6,396 nt of DNA. It comes from Pseudomonadota bacterium. GTDB lineage: Bacteria > Pseudomonadota > Alphaproteobacteria > Rhizobiales > Rhizobiaceae. Made by a program: the position numbers and the translations under genes. This document shows, in pieces, positions 1 to 4,745 of the stretch (the stretch's first letter is position 1; every line of letters starts with the position of its first letter). The stretch is taken from positions 1-6,396 of the forward strand of contig JAFAGL010000127.1 in assembly GCA_023422735.1 (NCBI GenBank), in the 5' to 3' direction. Below the pieces are notes generated by a model. The model was not told where the DNA came from. It searched no databases and saw only the letters and a program-made list of their open reading frames with translations.

Positions 1-1189
1 AGCCCCAAACGAGGCCCAGCAGCAGGAAGAAATGGCGCCAATGATCCGTGTCGATCACGCTGCCAAGCGCAACATGGCCAATCAGTGTCACATAGGCGCA
101 CAGCAGGTAGGGATGCCAGGGCCGGTCACGAAGAAGAATCCGAAATCCGGCGAGCAGGGTCCACACGATCAGGATCAGGTACGATACGAAACCGAGCCAG
201 CCATAATCCATTAGAGCTTTCAGCCAGATATTATGCGTATCCTCGCCAAAAATAGTTCCAAATACCAAGGGACCGATGCCTAGAGGGTGTTCAAGAGCCA
301 GCGCGAACCCATAGCCATAGCGCGCGAAGCGTCCGAGGCGAGCGCTATCGTAATCCTGAACCAACTGCGCGCGCGTTGAGAAAAGCTCCTGAACGCCAGG
401 GAGTTGCAGGGCTATCAGGATCGCCGCACCGACAAACAAAAAAGCGATCGTACTCATCACGGCAATGCGCAGCCTGAAGCGTCCGCTTGCGCTTTGAAGA
501 AAAAGAATGCCGATCTGGATCAGCGCAGCGGCGAAGAATAATCCCCACGCACCCCGCGAAAAGGACAGAAAGATCCCGGTGATCAGGATGAGAAGCGGGA
601 ATATCCAGCCTAGCACTTGGCGTGGTCCGCCCGTAATGATCCGTTGCAAACAGAAAACTGCTGGGAAAACCAAAAAAGGACCAAACACGTTGGGATCTTC
701 GAATGCTCCGGAGGCGCGCTCATAGCGCGTGAATATCTCGGTGCCCGGTAAGAGGCGAAAATATCCAAGGATACCTAAAAATGCAGTCGTCGAACCTGCA
801 AGAACCCAAGACAGTGCAATGGGTCGAAGAAGTCCGGGACGCGCTTCAACCACAGCCGCGATGAAAATGGCGGTGAATGCCAGAAAGAAGGAAACCGCAA
901 CATAAAGTGGCGTGTCCTTCAAATCTGCCATCTGGGTGAGCGAAAACAATCCACCCATATTGAAGAAGACCAGCAAGGCAATCAAAGGCGCGATTGCGGG
1001 GGAAATTCGCAAGCCAAAAAATGCCCAGACCGCGATTAGCGCGGCCATGTAGAGCTCATAAGGCGCTGGCTCATTCAACACGAAACCAGATAGCAAGACG
1101 CCGGTGCTGATTGCCGCCGCGCCAATCAAGGAAACGAGCTTGGCATTGACGGCCGCGCGTGAAAGCTGCGGAGTGTCGAATGCGCTAAT
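1..1189 (-). CDS. O-antigen ligase / Wzy-type polysaccharide polymerase family protein, 3' end cut by window
   Basis: The minus-strand frame stays open from about 1207 to base 1, giving roughly 396 codons of a very hydrophobic, multi-spanning inner-membrane protein; its C-terminus lies outside the window. Counting from the ATT at 1189-1187, the first membrane segment covers about residues 17-36 and is followed by LNEPAPYEL. The Wzy_C-type signature is visible as RLGRFARYGYG (284-294), EHPLGIGP, then GEDTHNIW with His319 and MDYGWLG. In this family the conserved Arg and His sit in the large periplasmic loop that handles lipid-linked glycan. The expected role is periplasmic polymerisation of undecaprenyl-linked repeat units; ligation of glycan to an acceptor is the alternative, and sequence alone does not separate the two. 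The start is uncertain. No ATG, GTG or TTG precedes the first membrane segment. ATT at 1189 has GGAG 7 nt upstream and overlaps the upstream gene's TAG; TTG at 1129 and ATG at 1048 are fallbacks, and the latter removes the first helix. Confidence 0.88.
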   Translation of the reverse strand, partial: MSAFDTPQLSRAAVNAKLVSLIGAAAISTGVLLSGFVLNEPAPYELYMAALIAVWAFFGLRISPAIAPLIALLVFFNMGGLFSLTQMADLKDTPLYVAVSFFLAFTAIFIAAVVEARPGLLRPIALSWVLAGSTTAFLGILGYFRLLPGTEIFTRYERASGAFEDPNVFGPFLVFPAVFCLQRIITGGPRQVLGWIFPLLILITGIFLSFSRGAWGLFFAAALIQIGILFLQSASGRFRLRIAVMSTIAFLFVGAAILIALQLPGVQELFSTRAQLVQDYDSARLGRFARYGYGFALALEHPLGIGPLVFGTIFGEDTHNIWLKALMDYGWLGFVSYLILIVWTLLAGFRILLRDRPWHPYLLCAYVTLIGHVALGSVIDTDHWRHFFLLLGLVWG

Positions 1190-2720
1190 AAGCGTTCTCC
1201 GTGTGAAAAAGCCGAATTGGTGTCAAAAGCAAGATTTTGAGATCAAGCCAGATCGACCAGTTCTCGATGTAATGCAGATCAAATTCCGTGCGCATGCGGA
1301 TTTTATCTGAAGTATCGATTTCACCCCGCCAACCGCTGATCTGAGCCCAGCCAGTCACGCCAGGCTTCACGCGGTGGCGGGCAAAATATCCGTCCACGAC
1401 TTCATAATAAAGCTGATCATGTGCTTGCGCCGATACTGCATGCGGGCGAGGGCCCACCAGGGAGAGGGTCCCGAATAAAGAGTTGAAAAACTGCGGAAGT
1501 TCATCGATCGAGGTTTTGCGAATGAAGCGACCGACGCGTGTCACGCGCGGATCGTTACGCGTCACGGCGTTACGCGCGGTCGGATCACATTGGTCGATAT
1601 ACATGGAGCGAAACTTCAGAACCTCGATCTCTTCATTGTTGAAGCCGTGACGCTTTTGTTTGAAGATCACCGGGCCCTTGCTGTCGAGCTTGATGGCGAT
1701 AGCTGTGGCCAGCATGATCGGCGAAAACAGCACGATGCCCAGCAGGCTGAAGACAATGTCGAAAATGCGTTTCGCGACCGAGTCCCAACCATTGATGGGT
1801 TTGTCGAAAATATCGAGCATGGGCACGCGGCCGATATAAGAATATGACCGGGGCCGGAACTGCAGATTGTGTGTATTTGCGGACAAACGGATATCCACTG
1901 GCAACACCCACAGCTTCTTGAGCATGGTCAAGACCCGGGTTTCTGCTGCCAAAGGCAGGCACACGATCAACAGGTCGATATGTGCGATCCGCGCGAACTC
2001 CACCAACTCGTCCACCGTCCCCAGCTTGGGATATCCAGCAACCAGCGGCGGTGAGCGTTCATCATCGCGATCGTCGAAAATGCCGCAAATGCGGATATCG
2101 GTGAAAGGTTGTGCCTCAATGGAGCGGATCAATGCTTCCGCAGGTTCGCCGCCGCCGACAATCACTGCGCGGCGCTCGATAACGCCATTGCGTACCCAGC
2201 GATTCACAAGTCGAGCGACGATCGCACGTATGACGAGAAGGACTACGAATCCGGAGATAAACCACGAACCGAACCAGACACGAGAGAAATCACCGGACCA
2301 TTTCAGCAGAAAGCCCGCGATCGCCAATATTCCCAGCGCGGCTACCCATGCTGTTAGGATGCGCGTGAGATAAGGCAACGGTCGGCTCAACGCGCGAAAC
2401 TGATAGGCGTCCGCGATATTTAAGCTGAGAACGGCGATCAGCGAGCCGCTAAGGATCACGATAGGATATTCCCATGCAAGCCACGAGCCCTCGCCGACAT
2501 AAGCTTTACGGATAACAAGACCCACAGCGCATAATGCGAGGAATTCGACAATGCGCAGAATTCCGCTAACCATGGAGGAAGAGATTCCGTCGGCGCGATA
2601 TTGCTGCGCAACCTGGACGGCAATTGCGTTCAGTGGATCGGCGCTAGCCGCGCCCAACCCTTGAGGGTGACCTTGTATCGCCTCGAACTTGTAGCGAAGC
2701 ACCGGATCGATGTCAGTCAT
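1185..2720 (-). CDS. Undecaprenyl-phosphate glucose (hexose) phosphotransferase, WcaJ/GumD/UppE-like
   Basis: This 511-residue protein has the usual length and architecture of the long polyisoprenyl-phosphate hexose-1-phosphate transferases. It has four predicted N-terminal membrane helices (about 53-72, 84-103, 120-138, 148-166) and a cytosolic Rossmann-like CoA_binding_3 region opening with AVIVGGGEPAEAL (185-197). A hydrophobic or re-entrant helix follows (about 318-343), then the C-terminal bacterial sugar-transferase catalytic domain. Catalytic-domain hallmarks are KFRSM (369-373), SIDELPQ with the Asp406-Glu407 pair, LVGPRPH (421-427), KPGVTGWAQ (452-460) and the family-typical NAY terminus. 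Such enzymes move a sugar-1-phosphate, most often glucose, from UDP-sugar to undecaprenyl phosphate at the inner membrane and so start repeat-unit synthesis. Glucose as substrate is inferred from full-length family resemblance; galactose cannot be excluded. ATG at 2720-2718 has a weak AGGG 9 nt upstream. The TAG stop overlaps the likely start of the polymerase gene, suggesting translational coupling. Confidence 0.95.
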   Translation of the reverse strand: MTDIDPVLRYKFEAIQGHPQGLGAASADPLNAIAVQVAQQYRADGISSSMVSGILRIVEFLALCAVGLVIRKAYVGEGSWLAWEYPIVILSGSLIAVLSLNIADAYQFRALSRPLPYLTRILTAWVAALGILAIAGFLLKWSGDFSRVWFGSWFISGFVVLLVIRAIVARLVNRWVRNGVIERRAVIVGGGEPAEALIRSIEAQPFTDIRICGIFDDRDDERSPPLVAGYPKLGTVDELVEFARIAHIDLLIVCLPLAAETRVLTMLKKLWVLPVDIRLSANTHNLQFRPRSYSYIGRVPMLDIFDKPINGWDSVAKRIFDIVFSLLGIVLFSPIMLATAIAIKLDSKGPVIFKQKRHGFNNEEIEVLKFRSMYIDQCDPTARNAVTRNDPRVTRVGRFIRKTSIDELPQFFNSLFGTLSLVGPRPHAVSAQAHDQLYYEVVDGYFARHRVKPGVTGWAQISGWRGEIDTSDKIRMRTEFDLHYIENWSIWLDLKILLLTPIRLFHTENAY

Positions 2721-2837
2721 GGAGAACGGCCCTGCCTACCGCATGCCTCCGTCAATATCGCGTGAAACCGATTTTAACCAGTTAAATAACCGGTTCGGCT
2801 CCCTCAAAAATCTTTAATCGTCTTGCGTTGCCCAAAA
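2721..2837 (-). other. 117-nt intercistronic gap between glycosyltransferase and phosphotransferase genes
   Basis: This is the longest gap inside the minus-strand cluster; the other two junctions are 31 nt and an overlap. It is AT-rich in the middle and holds the octamer/dyad element listed separately. No convincing -35/-10 pair was found on the minus strand, and the hairpin is not followed by a U-run, so neither an internal promoter nor an intrinsic terminator is established. A GGAGG on the minus strand (2750-2746) lies only 1 nt before an ATG-CGG-TAG and 25 nt before the real ATG, so it is badly placed for initiation. Confidence 0.5.
2766..2795. repeat. Three AACC-x-x-TT octamers, two forming a near-perfect dyad (candidate operator or RNA hairpin)
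   Basis: On the plus strand AACCGATT (2766-2773), AACCAGTT (2776-2783) and AACCGGTT (2788-2795) lie within 30 nt, with start-to-start spacings of 10 and 12 nt, about one helical turn each. The second and third copies are inverted repeats of each other around the tetranucleotide AAAT. In minus-strand RNA they would form an 8-bp stem with one G-U pair and a 4-nt loop. The inner sequence TTTAAC-CA-GTTAAA (2773-2786) is itself a perfect dyad. The element sits mid-gap, about 42 nt after the glycosyltransferase stop and 45 nt before the phosphotransferase ATG. Binding-site and RNA-structure roles are both inference; no specific regulator is recognised. Confidence 0.5.
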
Positions 2838-3977
2838 TCAACGCCGGGAAACATCACGATAAGCCCGCTCGATTTCTTCTGCCATCGAATCTGCAGAGAA
2901 GCGGGATTGCATCTCACTAATATCGGGAAGCGGAGACCTTAAAAGATCGGGACCGTCGATCGTTTCCGCCAGTCGTCTGGCGAGGGAAATGGGCGTTGCT
3001 TCAACGAGAGATGCAGAATTGTCTCCCAATATTTCTGGGATCCCACCCACTGCACTTGCCAACATGGGTATCCGGGCCGCCAATGCTTCCAAAACGATAT
3101 ACGGCATGGCTTCCGCACGCGAGGGAATGACGAGAACGCGCCCAAGGGAAAAAGCTGCGCGAGCCGGCATCGCAGGACGAAACGTCACTTGTCCAGTAAT
3201 TCCCAGCGCCTGAACCTGGGCGAAATATTTTGGCAACCCATCACCATCACCGACCATGATGGCGCATAATGGCTTCTTCACGATTTCGCTGGCATGAGCC
3301 AGCGCTTCAATGAAGATGTCGGGACCCTTGAGATCGCGCATCATGCCTACGTAAAGAAAATCCGCAGCGTCATCATTCGGTACAACTGGCGTGAATTCTT
3401 CCGCATGAAGACCGTTATACACCCGCCGGAACGGAACAAGCGGGCGGCCAACCTTTAGACTATAAGTCTTGGCTTCATCGTCAGAAACAAAAAGCAGGCA
3501 GTCGGTGGCGAAACGTTCAAGCAAACGTTCCGACGCAAACATAAGGCGCCCGGAGAGCTTTTGCCTGTCATAGTGAAGACTGCCGCCATGCGGGGAATAA
3601 ATGCGTACCGCACGACTGTTCGACCAGCGAAGAAGTGAACCAAACACACGCGCATAGGCGCCGCCCTTCGCGCCATGCCCATGCAGCACGTCAGGCTGAA
3701 GCCCCCTCATAATCCTGAAGGTTCGGCAAGCAGCAACGATGTCGCCTGCGCCTACATGTCGATGAATCGGCGTTCGATGGATACCTAGGGCCAGACTCGG
3801 CGCTATGGTTTCGAATAAGCGCGCCTCATGTGCGCCACCGGTGGTCGAATCGCAAACTATGCCGACCATATGTCCTGCAGCCGCTTGCGCTTTTGCCAGG
3901 TCTCGAACATGGCGAAAAATGCCGCCGACCGGGGAGCGAAAGCAATGCAGAATGCGAAGCGGCTGATCGTCCAACAT
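2838..3977 (-). CDS. Glycosyltransferase family 4 (GT-B fold, retaining)
   Basis: This 379-residue cytosolic protein has a typical GT4 layout. The N-terminal Rossmann domain starts with LRILHCFRSPVGGIFRHVRDL (7-27), whose GG loop and following helix match the acceptor-side domain. It continues through DVLHGHGAKGGAYAR (96-110), YSPHGG (127-132) and VYNGL (186-190). The C-terminal GT1 domain opens with FLYVGMMRDLKGPD (207-220) and has MVGDGDG (241-247). It also carries the nucleotide-sugar E-x7-E signature, Glu289 to Glu297, in RAEAMPYIVLEALA. The expected job is adding a sugar from a nucleotide donor to the undecaprenyl-linked intermediate on the inner leaflet; sugar and linkage cannot be read from the sequence. 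The ATG at 3977 fits because LRILHCF begins right after it and an in-frame TGA lies 27 nt upstream. No clear Shine-Dalgarno is visible; the gene is 31 nt downstream of the export lipoprotein and is probably read from the same transcript. Confidence 0.95.
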   Translation of the reverse strand: MLDDQPLRILHCFRSPVGGIFRHVRDLAKAQAAAGHMVGIVCDSTTGGAHEARLFETIAPSLALGIHRTPIHRHVGAGDIVAACRTFRIMRGLQPDVLHGHGAKGGAYARVFGSLLRWSNSRAVRIYSPHGGSLHYDRQKLSGRLMFASERLLERFATDCLLFVSDDEAKTYSLKVGRPLVPFRRVYNGLHAEEFTPVVPNDDAADFLYVGMMRDLKGPDIFIEALAHASEIVKKPLCAIMVGDGDGLPKYFAQVQALGITGQVTFRPAMPARAAFSLGRVLVIPSRAEAMPYIVLEALAARIPMLASAVGGIPEILGDNSASLVEATPISLARRLAETIDGPDLLRSPLPDISEMQSRFSADSMAEEIERAYRDVSRR

Positions 3978-4008
3978 ATTCGATGCGAGCTGAAATAAAG
4001 CTCAGCAC

Positions 4009-4569
4009 CTAGAACAGTCTTTCGCGAACGTAAATCGTATCGCCAGGTAAAAGTGGATCGGATGTCAGAACGCGGCCAGTCATCACCTCGCCGTTGATGC
4101 TTCGTGTCACATCCGCGTCGGCCTGCTGGGCCCGAGGCGTATAACCGCCAGCCAACGCAATTGCCTTTTGAACTGTTAGACCTGGGACATAGGAATATTG
4201 ACCAGCAGAGCCGACTTCGCCCATCACGAAAATCGGGCGATAGCGGTCAACCTGAACAGAGACGTCAGGATCGCGAAGATAGCCGTTGCGCAGCTTGTTA
4301 GCCAAAGCGCGCTCGACCTGCTGAACTGTGGAACCCCGGGCAGGAACGGGTCCAACCAGTGGAAAAGCGATATACCCGGACTGGTCTACCGCATAAGTGT
4401 TGGTCAAGCCGTCCTGTTCGAACACCGTCACGCGAACTGTGTCTCCCGCATCAAGAATATACGGCTTGTCGATCGCTTCGTGAAACGCGGGCGGTGCTGG
4501 GCGATAAGAGGTGCATCCGGTCGTCAGAACGGCAAGCGCCAACACGGAGGCGAGGGCATTCTTGTTCAT
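4009..4569 (-). CDS. Polysaccharide export lipoprotein (Wza/GumB/HfsD-like, short form)
   Basis: A 186-residue outer-membrane polysaccharide export (OPX) protein. Residues 1-18 look like a lipoprotein signal peptide with Cys19 as the lipidation site (LTTGC); the Thr at -3 is off the usual Leu/Val/Ile. A Poly_export domain covers about 36-110, with YILDAGDTVRVTVFEQD (37-53), YAVDQSGYIAFPLVGPV (59-75) and PDVSVQV (101-107). One SLBB-type beta-grasp region follows (about 111-163) with FVMGEVGSAGQYSYVPGLT, and the end is GDTIYV (176-181) RERLF. Family role: the periplasmic/outer-membrane part of the export channel, paired with a Wzc-type co-polymerase, whose gene lies next door in divergent orientation. 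The protein is about half the length of E. coli Wza; it has a single SLBB unit and no C-terminal amphipathic helix, so it resembles GumB- or HfsD-sized members. First gene of the minus-strand cluster. ATG at 4569 has AAAGG about 12 nt upstream, a longish spacing. Confidence 0.95.
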   Translation of the reverse strand: MNKNALASVLALAVLTTGCTSYRPAPPAFHEAIDKPYILDAGDTVRVTVFEQDGLTNTYAVDQSGYIAFPLVGPVPARGSTVQQVERALANKLRNGYLRDPDVSVQVDRYRPIFVMGEVGSAGQYSYVPGLTVQKAIALAGGYTPRAQQADADVTRSINGEVMTGRVLTSDPLLPGDTIYVRERLF

Positions 4570-4745
4570 CGACGGACTGCGCCTTTAATCCAAACTCGCA
4601 CCCCTTATGAAACTGTTAGGGTTAATGCCGGGTAAAAGCCTGAAAATGGTGGTTCGAAAATTGTTGCTTCGCGTTTGTGAGAGGAAATTAACTCGACGGT
4701 TACCATGGTTGTTTAGAAATCGGGCATCTACGGAGTTTAGGCCTT
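4570..4745. promoter_or_regulatory. Divergent intergenic region between export lipoprotein and co-polymerase genes
   Basis: These 176 nt separate two divergent start codons, so promoters for both directions are expected here. On the plus strand a possible but weak pair is TTGTTG (4661-4666) and AAATTA (4685-4690) with an 18-nt spacer, reading toward the co-polymerase. For the minus strand no pair stands out. TTAA occurs at 4585, 4622 and 4688, and the minus strand carries TTAACCCTAAC (4625-4615), but none has the N7 spacing of a full CtrA box. No riboswitch-like or terminator structure was seen. Promoter function is inferred from gene orientation, not from strong motifs. Confidence 0.55.
4732..4735 (+). 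promoter_or_regulatory. Ribosome binding site of the co-polymerase gene
   Basis: GGAG lies 10 nt before the ATG at 4746-4748. The spacing is at the long end but acceptable, and it supports this ATG: the encoded N-terminus gives a short cytosolic stretch before the first membrane helix, as usual for Wzz-domain proteins. Confidence 0.6.

Noticed and set aside
1867..2373. A 168-codon open frame on the plus strand
   Set aside because: It lies wholly antisense to the well-supported phosphotransferase gene, its product is rich in Arg/Ser/Thr without recognisable domains, and it has no neighbours on that strand; it is a shadow frame.
2736..2750. GGAGG followed by ATG-CGG-TAG in the phosphotransferase leader, a possible minimal upstream ORF
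   Set aside because: Only 1 nt separates GGAGG from the ATG, too close for initiation; a two-codon frame is expected by chance.
2776..2795. Possible intrinsic terminator after the glycosyltransferase gene
   Set aside because: The 8-bp hairpin in minus-strand RNA is A/U-rich and is followed by AAAAUCGG rather than a run of U, so it lacks the terminator signature.
4615..4625. Telomere-like GTTAGGGTTAA string
   Set aside because: It is a single short coincidence without tandem repetition.
4198..4635. A 145-codon open frame on the plus strand across the export lipoprotein gene and its upstream region
   Set aside because: It is antisense to a clear OPX gene, its translation has no recognisable motif, and it would occupy the divergent promoter region.
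4688..4702. Possible CtrA box TTAA...GTTA upstream of the co-polymerase
   Set aside because: The second half is GTTA at the N7 position instead of TTAA, so the consensus is not met.
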